NCBI RefSeq assembly: GCF_002556635.1 | Contig: NZ_MWMO01000002.1 | Location: 558,001-622,000 of the forward strand | Direction of reading: 5' to 3' | DNA length: 64,000 bases | Origin: Novosphingobium sp. PC22D | GTDB taxonomy: Bacteria; Pseudomonadota; Alphaproteobacteria; Sphingomonadales; Sphingomonadaceae | Shown: in pieces, positions 34,059 through 42,189 of the stretch | How the letters are laid out: each line of letters begins with the position of its first letter | How positions within the stretch are numbered: position 1 is the stretch's first letter | Program-made: the position numbers and the translations under genes | Notes under the pieces: model-generated | Databases searched by the model: none | What the model was told of the DNA's origin: nothing | The model's input: the letters and a program-made list of their open reading frames with translations, nothing else

Positions 34059-34994
34059 CTAGCCTTCCAGCAGAGCCATGTCCTCGGCGCTCAGCGCGAT
34101 ATCGACCGAGCGCGCGATGTCGCGAAGCTGGTCGACGCTCGTCGCGCTGGCGATCGGCGCGGCGACCGAGGGGCGCGCCATGATCCAGGCAAGCGCGACC
34201 TGCGCCGGACTCGCCCCGTGACGCGCGGCCACCTCGTCGATCCGCGCGAGCAGCGCCAGCCCCTCGGGATTGACGAAGCCCGAGACCACGCGCGAGCGTG
34301 CCCTGCCGGCAAGGTCCGCCTCGCTGCGGTACTTGCCGGTGAGGAACCCGGCGGCGAGCGCGTAGTAGGTTATCACCCCCAGCCCCCGCGCGGCGCAGAG
34401 GTCTTCCATCTCGCCTTCGTAGGCGTCGCGCTCGGCAAGGTTGTAGCGCGGCTGCACGACCTCGTAGCGCGCCCCGCCCTCGCCCGCCGGGTCGAGCGCC
34501 TCGCGCAATTGCGCGGCCGAATAGTTCGAGCAACCGGCATGGCGCACCAGCCCGCGCGCCTTGAGGTCTGCAAAGGCTTCGAGAGTCTCGCCGATGGGCG
34601 TGTCCGGATCGGGCGCGTGCGCGAGATAGACGTCGATGTAGTCGGTGCCGAGGCGCCGCAGCGAGGCCTCGCAGGCGCGCGGCAGGTAGTCGCGGCCGAG
34701 CCCCTCGCACCCCTCGGCCATCGCCAGGCCGCCCTTGGTGATCAGCACCACCCGCTCGCGGTTGCCCCGCGCGCGCAGCCATTCGCCGATCACGGTCTCG
34801 GATTCGCCGCCGACGAGGCCCGGCGCATAGCGGTTGTAGACGTCGGCGGTGTCGATCGCGTTGAACCCGGCTTCGACGAAGGCGTCGAGGATCGCGAAGC
34901 TGGTATCGCGGTCCGCGGTCCAGCCGAAGACGTTGCCGCCGAGCACCAGCGGCGCGATCTCGAGCCCGGTCGAGCCCAGTTTGCAAAGACGCAT
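34059..34994 (-). CDS. Aldo/keto reductase
   Basis: The protein has 311 residues from ATG 34994, with a GAGAGGGAGAGG ribosome binding site. The TIM-barrel AKR pattern is complete: GNVFGW, AFVEAGFNAIDTADVYN with catalytic Asp and Tyr, LITKGG with catalytic Lys, DYIDVYLAHAPDPDTP with the His, LVRHAGCSNYSAAQL, and the NADPH-binding SVAAPIASATSVDQL near the end. It reduces aldehydes or ketones with NADPH. It is divergent from a CMD-family gene with a 92-base gap. It may belong to the catabolic region that starts here, but its substrate is unknown. Confidence 0.92.
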   Translation of the reverse strand: MRLCKLGSTGLEIAPLVLGGNVFGWTADRDTSFAILDAFVEAGFNAIDTADVYNRYAPGLVGGESETVIGEWLRARGNRERVVLITKGGLAMAEGCEGLGRDYLPRACEASLRRLGTDYIDVYLAHAPDPDTPIGETLEAFADLKARGLVRHAGCSNYSAAQLREALDPAGEGGARYEVVQPRYNLAERDAYEGEMEDLCAARGLGVITYYALAAGFLTGKYRSEADLAGRARSRVVSGFVNPEGLALLARIDEVAARHGASPAQVALAWIMARPSVAAPIASATSVDQLRDIARSVDIALSAEDMALLEG

Positions 34995-35086
34995 GTTCCT
35001 CTCCCTCTCCATCGGCGGACATGATCGGTTGACCTGCCCCGCGCATTCCAACAGGCTGGCGGCAAACGAGAGGAGGCGCAAAGGCC

Positions 35087-35716
35087 ATGACCGGATTTCC
35101 CCACGTCACCAGCGAAGGTCTCGACCCCGCGCAGCGCAAGCTTTGGGACGAACTCACGCTCGGCCCGCGCGGTTTCTATACCGGCGGCCCGCAGACCAAG
35201 CGCCTTCCCGATCTCTACAATGCCTGGATGCAGTTCCCCGAATTCGGCCAGCTCATGCTCAGACTGGGCGATGATATCCGCGCCCGCAAGGACTTGCCGG
35301 GCCGCTTGCGCGAAGTGATCGTCCTGGTGGTTTCGGCGCGGCTCGGCGCGATGGTGGAGTTCGACTTCCACGTCCCGTTCGCGCGCAACGAAGGGATCTC
35401 GCAAGAGCTGATCGACGCGGTGCGCGCGGGCGCGACGCCGCCGTTCGCCGACGAGGCGGAACGCGCCGTCCACGACGCCTGCGTGCAACTGCTCGGTACC
35501 GCGACGCTCGAACCGGCGACGCGCGACAGGCTTGTCGAACTGATCGGCTATCCCGGGCTGGTCGAACTGATGGCGACGGCGATGCTCTATGTCATCACCG
35601 CCTGGACCACCAATGTCGCGCGAGTGAAGCTCGCCGAGGATTTCTCGGCCGATCCCGACAAGCTCAAGGACTTCTTCGCGGGCAAGCCCGTCGCGCCGAG
35701 CGAGAGCCCGGCGTGA
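35087..35716 (+). CDS. Carboxymuconolactone decarboxylase family protein
   Basis: The protein has 209 residues; ATG 35087 follows GAGAGGAGG. The helical CMD/AhpD-like core reads REVIVLVVSARLGAMVEFDF, HVPFARNEGISQELIDAV and YPGLVELMATAMLYVITAWT. The CxxC of the AhpD peroxidase branch is absent, so it is more likely a decarboxylase/isomerase-like or structural member. A related protein lies at 52131. The two may act on products of one pathway, but this is inference. It is a single gene with divergent and convergent neighbours. Confidence 0.85.
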   Translation: MTGFPHVTSEGLDPAQRKLWDELTLGPRGFYTGGPQTKRLPDLYNAWMQFPEFGQLMLRLGDDIRARKDLPGRLREVIVLVVSARLGAMVEFDFHVPFARNEGISQELIDAVRAGATPPFADEAERAVHDACVQLLGTATLEPATRDRLVELIGYPGLVELMATAMLYVITAWTTNVARVKLAEDFSADPDKLKDFFAGKPVAPSESPA

Positions 35717-35738
35717 CGGACGGCATGCGCGGCGCAAG

Positions 35739-36038
35739 CTAGCCGAGCGACTCGCGCGTCTCGACGAACTGCGATTCCATCGGCTTGGCCAGCAGCGCGG
35801 CGATCTTCGGCCCCTTTTCGTGCGAATGCGGCGCGGCGCGGTGTGCCGCGATCGCCGCGTCGTCGGCGAAGAGCTCGAACATCAGCACGTCGTCGGGATT
35901 GGCATCGTCGCGCAGGACATAGGCGACGACATTGCCGGGTTCGCCGCGCACGTCCTCGACGATGTCGCGCACCCGCTCGAGCAGTTCCGCCTCGGCGCCG
36001 GGCTTGGGCACCAGCCGTACGAGTCCACCGATCGCCAT
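35739..36038 (-). CDS. Antibiotic biosynthesis monooxygenase (ABM) domain protein
   Basis: The protein has 99 residues, a single ferredoxin-like ABM domain: GGLVRLVPKPGAEAELLERV, EPGNVVAYVLRDDANPDDVL, FELFADDAAIAAHRAAPHSH. Relatives (YgiN, quinol monooxygenases, EthD-like proteins) work as dimers without cofactor on quinols or other activated aromatics. It is convergent with the CMD protein. The crotonase gene upstream on the same strand is 88 bases away, so they may form an operon with the acyl-CoA synthetase. Confidence 0.87.
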   Translation of the reverse strand: MAIGGLVRLVPKPGAEAELLERVRDIVEDVRGEPGNVVAYVLRDDANPDDVLMFELFADDAAIAAHRAAPHSHEKGPKIAALLAKPMESQFVETRESLG

Positions 36039-36126
36039 GTCTTGTCTCCTTGGATTTCCGGTTTGCAGGGGGAGTGTGGTCCGGATCGCCTGCCAGCGCG
36101 GCGATCCGGCGATTCTTCGGGCCCGG

Positions 36127-36870
36127 CTACTTCTTGGCGAAGGCCATCAGCCGTTCGCGGGTGTGCGGCTGGAGCATCGTCAGGTAGGCGTCGGTCATCG
36201 GCGAGAGCGGGCGCGTCTCGTTGAGCACGACCTTGAGATGGCGGATCGCCTCGATCGAGCTCGAACCGATCTCGCGCACCATCTTCGCCACCGTCTCGTC
36301 GAGCGCCTCGGGCGCGACCACCTTGGTGAGCAGTCCGCCCTCGAGCGCTTCGGCCGCCGAGAAGATCGCGCCGCTGTACATCCAGTAGCGCAGCTTGGCG
36401 GGCGGCACCGTCTCGCGCAGCAGGCGCGGTAAGTGGCCGTCGACGATGCCGACCTTGGCCTCCGGGATCGCGAAGCGCGAGCGGTCGCTGGCGACGAGGC
36501 AGTCGCACATCAGCGCCATGGTCAGTCCGCCGCCCATGCACAGCCCGTCAATCCGCGCGATCGTCGGCTTGGCAACAGTGCGCAGCGCCTCGAACGGCAG
36601 GTAGTCGTCGTAGTCGAGCAGGCGCCCCGGATCGTTCTCGAGCGCGTCGAGCATTTCCTTGAGATCGCCGCCGACGGCGAAGGCGCCGTCGGTGCCCGTG
36701 ACCACGATGCACGAGACGGCGTCGTCCGCCTCGGCGGCGCGGCAATGTTCGCGCACCGTCGCGTACATCGACTTGGTCAGGGCGTTCTTGGCTTCGGGAC
36801 GATTGATCGTGATCGTCGCGACCCCGTCCGCGATGTCCATCGCGATCCGGGCGTCGGGCTGGTAGGTCAT
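36127..36870 (-). CDS. Enoyl-CoA hydratase/isomerase family protein
   Basis: The protein has 247 residues. The crotonase fold is clear: ATITINRPEAKNALTKSMYA, GAFAVGGDLKEML with the first oxyanion-hole residue, KPTIARIDGLCMGGGLTMAL with the GGG loop, and FAIPEAKVGIVDG with an acidic residue in the catalytic position. It acts on acyl-CoA thioesters, most simply hydration of a double bond. It starts 10 bases after the stop of the acyl-CoA synthetase gene, so ligase and hydratase are surely one operon: activation of an acid, then beta-oxidation-like processing. The specific substrate is unknown. Confidence 0.9.
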   Translation of the reverse strand: MTYQPDARIAMDIADGVATITINRPEAKNALTKSMYATVREHCRAAEADDAVSCIVVTGTDGAFAVGGDLKEMLDALENDPGRLLDYDDYLPFEALRTVAKPTIARIDGLCMGGGLTMALMCDCLVASDRSRFAIPEAKVGIVDGHLPRLLRETVPPAKLRYWMYSGAIFSAAEALEGGLLTKVVAPEALDETVAKMVREIGSSSIEAIRHLKVVLNETRPLSPMTDAYLTMLQPHTRERLMAFAKK

Positions 36871-36880
36871 GTCTTGCCTT

Positions 36881-38458
36881 TCATCGTTCAGTGGCCGTCG
36901 CAGCCTGGGGGCGACCCGAAGGCGGCATGGGCGTGTAGGAATCCCGGGCGATCCGCCGCAGTTCTTCTTTGCGAACTTTCGCGGTGGGAGTCCGGGGCAG
37001 GTCCGTGGCGAGCCGCATCAGCGTCGGCACGGCGAAAATGGGCAGGCGCTCGCGCGCGAAGGCGAAGATGGCGTCGAGATCGGCGCCCTCGCCGGCGGCG
37101 ACGATGCTGGCGGCGACTTCCTCGTCGGCGTCCTCGCAGACGAGGCCGTAGACCGCCGCCTCGGCGACGTCGGGGTGCTTTTCGAGAATGCTCTCGACTT
37201 CCCAGGCGGAGATGTTCTCGCCGCGCCGCCGGATCGAGTCCTTCGCGCGTTCCTCGAAGAACAGGTCGCCGTCCTGCGAGAGCATGCCGCGATCGCCCGA
37301 GTGGAACCACAGGTTGCGCAGCGCCGCGACGGTGGCCTCGGCCTGGTTGTGATAGCCGAGCATGAAGGCGTTGGCGCGGCGCGGGCGCAGCACGATCTCG
37401 CCGATCGTGCCCGCCGGGACCGGCACGTCGGCCTCGTCGAACACGGCGACCTCGAACAGGTCGCTCGCGCGGCCGGCCGAGCCGCGCGGGCTGCGCGCCT
37501 GCGGCACGTTGAGCGTCGCCATCGGCGCCTCGCTGAGCCCGTAGGTCTCGTAAAGCGCGATGCCGAGCTGCTCCTCGAAGGCCTCCCACACGCCCGGCGC
37601 GGCGCCAGCGCCGAAAGCCTTGCGGATGGAGTGCGCCTCGGGGCCGAAGCCGGGCTCGGTGACGTTGAGGATCATCCGCAGGACCGAGCCGAGATAGTTG
37701 AACGCGGTGATTCCGTCCTCGCGGCAGGTCTGCCAGAAGGTGCTCGTGCTCAACCGGCGCTGGATACGGATCGCCGCGCCCGCGCAAAGCGCCGGAATGA
37801 CGCCGGTGTAGCGCGCGTTCTGGTGGAACAGCGGAAAGAAGTTGAGCAGCCGGTCGTCGGGGCCGTAACCCATGACCTGCGCGTTGTAGCGCGAAAGGCC
37901 GAGCATCGCGGCCTGTGAATGGACCACGCCCTTCGAGCGTCCGGTCGTGCCCGAGGTGTACAGGATGATGCGCTCGGGCGCCTCGTCCACGCCCGCGAAG
38001 CCTTGCGGATCGCCGTCGAGATCGAGCGCGGCGATGCCGGCGTGGCCAGCGCGCGTATCCTGCGCCCCGCCGTTCACCAGCACCATGCGCAGATGCGGCA
38101 GGCGGTCGGCGAGTTCGAGGACATGGCCGAGATAGGCGGCGTCGCAGACCACCACGCTCACCTCGCTGTCGGACAGCAGGTATTCGAGCAGGTCGCCGCG
38201 ATATTGCGGGTTGAGCGGTACTTCGGTGCAGCCCACCAGGCTGCTCGCCAGCCAGGCGAGCACGCATTCGAGCGAGTTGTCCATCAGCAGGGCGACGCTG
38301 TCATGCGGGCCCAGCCCCGCCGAGACGAGCGCCGCGGCCGCCGCCTCGCCGCGCGCGAGCAGATCCGCGTGGCTCAGCCGCGCGTCGTCGATCATCAGCG
38401 CCAGCCGCTCGCCGTGGCGTTCGGCACCCGCGCGCAAGAAGTCATGAAAGGTCGTCAT
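36881..38458 (-). CDS. AMP-dependent acyl-CoA synthetase
   Basis: The protein has 525 residues from ATG 38458. The ANL-superfamily motifs are complete: ILYTSGTTGRSKGVVHS (phosphate loop), NFFPLFHQNARYTGV, YETYGLSEAPMATLN, HSGDRGMLSQDGDLFFEERA (with the Asp that binds ribose), IRRRGENISAWEVESIL and the C-terminal lysine in PRTPTAKVRKEEL. It activates a carboxylic acid as acyl-AMP and then thioester. Sequence does not tell fatty from aromatic substrate. It is the first gene of an operon with the crotonase and probably the ABM protein. The glyoxalase-fold gene upstream ends 29 bases before it and may be part of the same transcript. Confidence 0.93.
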   Translation of the reverse strand: MTTFHDFLRAGAERHGERLALMIDDARLSHADLLARGEAAAAALVSAGLGPHDSVALLMDNSLECVLAWLASSLVGCTEVPLNPQYRGDLLEYLLSDSEVSVVVCDAAYLGHVLELADRLPHLRMVLVNGGAQDTRAGHAGIAALDLDGDPQGFAGVDEAPERIILYTSGTTGRSKGVVHSQAAMLGLSRYNAQVMGYGPDDRLLNFFPLFHQNARYTGVIPALCAGAAIRIQRRLSTSTFWQTCREDGITAFNYLGSVLRMILNVTEPGFGPEAHSIRKAFGAGAAPGVWEAFEEQLGIALYETYGLSEAPMATLNVPQARSPRGSAGRASDLFEVAVFDEADVPVPAGTIGEIVLRPRRANAFMLGYHNQAEATVAALRNLWFHSGDRGMLSQDGDLFFEERAKDSIRRRGENISAWEVESILEKHPDVAEAAVYGLVCEDADEEVAASIVAAGEGADLDAIFAFARERLPIFAVPTLMRLATDLPRTPTAKVRKEELRRIARDSYTPMPPSGRPQAATATER

Positions 38459-38487
38459 CGTCGCTGCATCCGCAAAACCCCGGAAAT

Positions 38488-38958
38488 TCAATCCTTGCGG
38501 ATCTGGATCAGTTCGACCGCGAAGCCGTCCGGGTCCTTGCAGAAGGCGACCATCGGGCCGCCTTCCATCAGCACCTTGGGCTGATCGGTCACTTCATAGC
38601 CCGCCGCCTCGATCGTGCGGACGAGCGCGGGCAGATCGGGCACGCCGATCGCGACGTGCCCGAAGGCGTCGCCGTGCGTGTAGCCGTCCACGTCCCACTT
38701 CTGCGTCAGTTCGAGCAACGCGGACTGCCGGTAATTGCCGTAGCCCAGGAATACCCCCGTCGCCCGGCGCGAGGTAACGTCGAAGCGATCGAGCACCGTC
38801 ATCCCCAGCGTGTCGCAGTAAAAGCGCAGCGACGCCTCGAAGTCCCCTACCCGGAACATCGTATGGAGCAACCGCGGCTGCACCTCGGCGTCGCCCCATA
38901 CCCACAGATCGGCGCTCGAACCGGCGCGCGTATCCGGGCTCACTTTATCGTCAGCCAT
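38488..38958 (-). CDS. VOC/glyoxalase I-like protein
   Basis: The protein has 156 residues from ATG 38958. It carries two betaalphabetabetabeta units after a 25-residue leader. Metal ligands of lactoylglutathione lyase are in place: His in RLLHTMFRV, Glu in SALLELTQKW, His in AFGHVAIGV and Glu in GFAVELIQIRK. Helix FEASLRFYCDTLGM is typical. It may be a true glyoxalase I (methylglyoxal-glutathione) or a pathway enzyme of the wider VOC family. It sits 25 bases after the flavin monooxygenase gene, probably co-transcribed with it. Confidence 0.88.
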   Translation of the reverse strand: MADDKVSPDTRAGSSADLWVWGDAEVQPRLLHTMFRVGDFEASLRFYCDTLGMTVLDRFDVTSRRATGVFLGYGNYRQSALLELTQKWDVDGYTHGDAFGHVAIGVPDLPALVRTIEAAGYEVTDQPKVLMEGGPMVAFCKDPDGFAVELIQIRKD

Positions 38959-38983
38959 GTTTCCTCTCCCCCGGCGGCGACGC

Positions 38984-40156
38984 TCAGGCGTCGCTCGTTT
39001 CGTCCTCTGGCAGCGCCGACGCATGGAGCGGCGCGTCCATCTCGTGCACCACCGGCAGCACTTCGCGGGCGAACAGCTTCACGCTCTCGGCCGCCTCGCT
39101 GTAGGGCATCGTGCCGAACTGCGGCATCAGGGTGATCTCGGAGAACGAGCAGGCCTGCTGGCTCTCGCGAATCCGCTCGATGATGACCTCGGGCGTACCG
39201 ATCATCAGGTTCGACTGGTCATAGCCCTTTGGCGCGGGCTTGCCCTGCGCGCTGTTGGCGTCGGGCGCGGTCGCGGTGCCGGTGCGCGCGGCATAGCTTT
39301 CGTAGCCCTTCACGCCCGCGAAGTTCGCCGGATCGTTGAGCCCGTAGGCGAGCTGGACGTCGCGGTTGGCCGCCGCGAGGTATTCGTCGGCCTTCTCCGC
39401 CTCGTACTTGTCGGAGACGCAATAAGTGAACAGGATGTTCTTGGGCTGGCACGGCGGCAGGCCCTCTTCCTTGCGCATGGTGTTGACCTTGCGCACGTCC
39501 TTGGCGGCCTCGCTGAGCGGCTTGTTGCCGACGAACAGCGGCTTGACCCCGCGCCGCGAGATCATCTCGAGCGAGGGTCCGGTCGCCGAAGCGCCGTAAA
39601 GACGCGAGAACAGGTCCTTGCTCTTGGGCGCTGGGCGCAGCTCGGTCTCGGGAATCTGGAAGATCTCGCCTTCGTAGGAAAAACGGTCCTGCGTGAAGGC
39701 GAGTTCGAGGATATCGATCGTCTCCTCGAAGCGCTTCATGCTGGTCTCGCGCGGGATGCCGAGCGAGTCGAACTCGCTCTTGGCGACGCCGCGACCGAGG
39801 CCGATCGTGCGATAGCGGCCGTCCGAGAGGATATCGAGGTAGGCGATCTGGTGCACCAGCCGCACCGGGTTCCACCAGGGCACGACGATGATCTGCGTGC
39901 CGAAGCCGATGGTCTTGGTGCGTCCGGCGAAATAGGCGAGCACCTGCATCGGATTGGGCGTCATGCCGTAGGGCGTGCCGAAGTGCTCGGGCACCCAGAT
40001 GCCGTCGAAGCCGAGCGGTTCCGCCAGATCGCCGAGCGCGAGCGCCTGTTCGACCATGCGCCAGTCATCCGTCGCGGGCGGACTGTCGGTGTCGCCGGCG
40101 ATGATGCGCTCCCAGTCGGCGGAATTCTGCGACGCGATACCGAGATTGACTTTCAT
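38984..40156 (-). CDS. LLM-class flavin-dependent monooxygenase
   Basis: The protein has 390 residues. The bacterial luciferase-like TIM barrel reads PLGFDGIWVPEHFGTPYG, FAGRTKTIGFGTQIIVVPWW, NPVRLVHQIAYLDILSDGRY, IGLGRGVAKSEFDSLGIP, then GASATGPSLEMISRRGVKPL. It uses reduced FMN from a partner reductase and O2; relatives attack limonene, alkanesulfonates, ketones or long-chain alkanes. No flavin reductase was recognised nearby. It heads an apparent leftward operon (glyoxalase-like, acyl-CoA synthetase, crotonase) and is divergent from an IclR regulator. The shared 260-base region contains a palindromic operator-like sequence that recurs before the TonB receptor. Confidence 0.9.
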   Translation of the reverse strand: MKVNLGIASQNSADWERIIAGDTDSPPATDDWRMVEQALALGDLAEPLGFDGIWVPEHFGTPYGMTPNPMQVLAYFAGRTKTIGFGTQIIVVPWWNPVRLVHQIAYLDILSDGRYRTIGLGRGVAKSEFDSLGIPRETSMKRFEETIDILELAFTQDRFSYEGEIFQIPETELRPAPKSKDLFSRLYGASATGPSLEMISRRGVKPLFVGNKPLSEAAKDVRKVNTMRKEEGLPPCQPKNILFTYCVSDKYEAEKADEYLAAANRDVQLAYGLNDPANFAGVKGYESYAARTGTATAPDANSAQGKPAPKGYDQSNLMIGTPEVIIERIRESQQACSFSEITLMPQFGTMPYSEAAESVKLFAREVLPVVHEMDAPLHASALPEDETSDA

Positions 40157-40280
40157 TTCCTGTCCCTTCGACCTGTTCTTCGTGCGGGCGAGTCCCGTCC
40201 GGCGGGCGCTTTTGCCTGGTGACGACGCCCACGTCCGGCAGATTTCCTGCGCGGCCACGAGCGGGCTTGACACCGGTCGC

Positions 40281-40313
40281 GATATTCGTATATCCGAATA
40301 GTATTCGTATATG
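40281..40313. promoter_or_regulatory. Operator-like element shared with the TonB receptor promoter
   Basis: The pattern is GATATTCG-n-ATAT-n-CGAA, then TTCG-n-ATAT, with TTCG-N6-CGAA at its core. The same letters with the same spacing occur at 51564-51596. It lies between the flavin monooxygenase gene and the IclR gene. The IclR product or the GntR product is the candidate binder. Confidence 0.6.
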
Positions 40314-40416
40314 TGTCTATCTATAGATTGCTTGATCGGCGCTGGCAAGGCCGCAAGACAAGCGTACGCCATTTCAACCGGGCGCCGGGGATAGGGGAAG
40401 GGATGAGGAACAAGGC

Positions 40417-41223
40417 ATGACGGCCAAGCCCGCCAGCGGCGGCGCGCCCCTTTCGGTGGCGCGCGTGCTCCAGATCATCCAGGTTCTCAGCCGGTCCGAA
40501 CAGCCGATCGGGCTGGCCGAACTGAGTCGCCAGCTCGGCACGCCCAAGACCAGCCTGATCGGGCTGCTGCGCGGCCTCGTCGACATGAACTACGTCATTG
40601 CCGCCGACGGCGCCTATCGACTGGGCGGCAGCGCCTTCGAGCTGGCCGGTTCGATCCTCTCGGCCCGCCAGCGCCACCATCTCAACGACTACATCCGCGC
40701 GGGCATGCGCGATCTCAACCGGGTGACCGGCGAAACCGTTTTCTACGGCGTCTCCACCGGCGAGAGACCGGCGATGATGACCTACGTCGAACTCGTCGAG
40801 AGCCGCGGCGCGCTCCGCATTTCGGTGGGAATCGGCGATCGCAGCCCGCTCTATTGCACTGCCGGCGGGCGCATCCTGCTCGCCGCCATGTCCGACGAAG
40901 AGGTCAAGGAGTATCTGGAGACCACGCCGCTCAATCGCATCATCAGCGGCACGCTGGTCGATCGCGAGGGGCTGCTCGCCAGCATCCGTGAGGCACGCGA
41001 AGAGGATTTCTCGATTGTCGCCGACGAGATGGTCCAGGGGATCACCGGCATGGCCGCGCCGGTCCGCGACAATTCTCCCGGAATTCTCGGCGCGCTGATC
41101 ATCGCCGGCCCGAGCGGGCGGATGATCCAGGACGAAAGCGAACTGCGCGAGCAGGTGCGCGAGGCCGCGCGCGCCATTTCCGCCTCGCTCGGCCACAGCA
41201 CCGGGGCCGAGCCGGCCCGGTGA
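40417..41223 (+). CDS. IclR-family transcriptional regulator
   Basis: The protein has 268 residues. The N-terminal winged helix (15-75) reads SVARVLQIIQVLSRSEQPIG, LAELSRQLGTPKTSLIGLLR. The C-terminal effector domain has GETVFYGVSTGERPAMMTY, GIGDRSPLYCTAGGRILLAA and FSIVADEMVQGITGMAAPVR, DNSPGILGALIIAGPSGRM. IclR proteins sense small organic acids or aromatics as dimers or tetramers. It is divergent from the flavin monooxygenase and upstream of thioesterases and the TPP enzyme, so it probably controls both directions. The shared operator at 40281-40313 is 104 bases before its start. Confidence 0.93.
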   Translation: MTAKPASGGAPLSVARVLQIIQVLSRSEQPIGLAELSRQLGTPKTSLIGLLRGLVDMNYVIAADGAYRLGGSAFELAGSILSARQRHHLNDYIRAGMRDLNRVTGETVFYGVSTGERPAMMTYVELVESRGALRISVGIGDRSPLYCTAGGRILLAAMSDEEVKEYLETTPLNRIISGTLVDREGLLASIREAREEDFSIVADEMVQGITGMAAPVRDNSPGILGALIIAGPSGRMIQDESELREQVREAARAISASLGHSTGAEPAR

Positions 41224-41284
41224 TTTCCCCGGCGATTCGATGCGCGCAGGCGTCCCCCACCATCCAAGCGGAAGGAACAGCTCT

Positions 41285-41716
41285 TTGAATACCGTCTCCG
41301 ACTGGCAATTCGTGCCCGCCGAACTCGATGCGTTTCTGGTGGACAAGGGCCATAACGCCCTGCTCGGCCAGCGCTATCACGCGCACGACGCGGACTGGAT
41401 CGAACTCGCCATGCCCTGGAACGAGCGGCTGGTCGACGATCCGGACACCGGCGCCATGGCGCGCGGCGCGATCATGACGCTGCTCGACAATTCGGCGGGC
41501 ATCGCGATCATGCTCAAGCGCGGCGGCTACCTGCCGCAAGTCACCGTCGACCTGCGTGCCGATTTCGTCCGCCCGACCGAACGCGGCGCCACGCTGGTGT
41601 GCCGCAGCGAATGCCTCAGCATCGTGCCCGGCTTCGCCTTCAGCCGGGGCATCGCCTACGAGCGCGACCCGTCCGATCCGGCCTGCCTCGTCACCGCGTC
41701 GTTCGCGCTGCTTTAG
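41285..41716 (+). CDS. PaaI-like hotdog thioesterase, first of two
   Basis: The protein has 143 residues from TTG 41285, which has GGAAGGA 8 bases upstream; ATG 41240 has none and would add 15 residues. The hotdog core reads GAMARGAIMTLLDNSAGIAI, where the expected catalytic Asp/Glu lies in the LLDNSAG helix, followed by LPQVTVDLRADFVRPTERGA and LVCRSECLSIVPGFAFSRGI. It hydrolyses acyl-CoA thioesters. It is followed 12 bases later by a second, divergent hotdog protein. Two adjacent, non-identical members may form a heteromer, or act at two steps. Confidence 0.83.
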   Translation: MNTVSDWQFVPAELDAFLVDKGHNALLGQRYHAHDADWIELAMPWNERLVDDPDTGAMARGAIMTLLDNSAGIAIMLKRGGYLPQVTVDLRADFVRPTERGATLVCRSECLSIVPGFAFSRGIAYERDPSDPACLVTASFALL

Positions 41717-41728
41717 GAGACAAACCCA

Positions 41729-42139
41729 ATGAGCGCACAAGACATCACCCTGCCCGCCTACGCTGGAACGATCGGCGTCCGTATCGATTCGTGGGACGCC
41801 GCGCGCCCGATCCTGACGCTCGACTACAGTGGCGAGCTTTGCGGCAATCCGGGCATGTTCCACGGCGGCGCCGTCGCCGCGCTGCTCGAGATGGCCGCGC
41901 TCGCGACGATCGACGCCGACCTGCGCGCCGGGCGCGGGCCGGCGAAGCTCTCGCCGGTCAACGCGACGGTCGAGTACATGCGCCCCGCGCTCGAACGGCC
42001 CGCCTACGCCTCGGCCCGGATCGTGCGCGCCGGGCGGCGCCTCGCCAACCTCGAGGCGACCTTGTGGCAGGAGAGCGAGGACAAGCCCTGCGCGACGGCG
42101 ATCGTCAACGTCGCGATCGCGCCGCTCGAAGCCGCCTAG
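41729..42139 (+). CDS. PaaI-like hotdog thioesterase, second of two
   Basis: The protein has 136 residues; ATG 41729 follows TAGGAGAC. The hotdog helix and catalytic region read NPGMFHGGAVAALLEMAALA, with HGG-x-AALLE as in PaaI thioesterases (Glu as base). The strand LSPVNATVEYMRPALERPAY and RRLANLEATLWQESEDKPCA complete the fold. It is more canonical than the preceding member. The TPP enzyme follows 50 bases later on the same strand, so the set is one operon. Confidence 0.87.
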   Translation: MSAQDITLPAYAGTIGVRIDSWDAARPILTLDYSGELCGNPGMFHGGAVAALLEMAALATIDADLRAGRGPAKLSPVNATVEYMRPALERPAYASARIVRAGRRLANLEATLWQESEDKPCATAIVNVAIAPLEAA

Positions 42140-42189
42140 CCGCACCCCGACCGACAAGTCCGAACCAACCAAACGGGAGAGAGAGACCC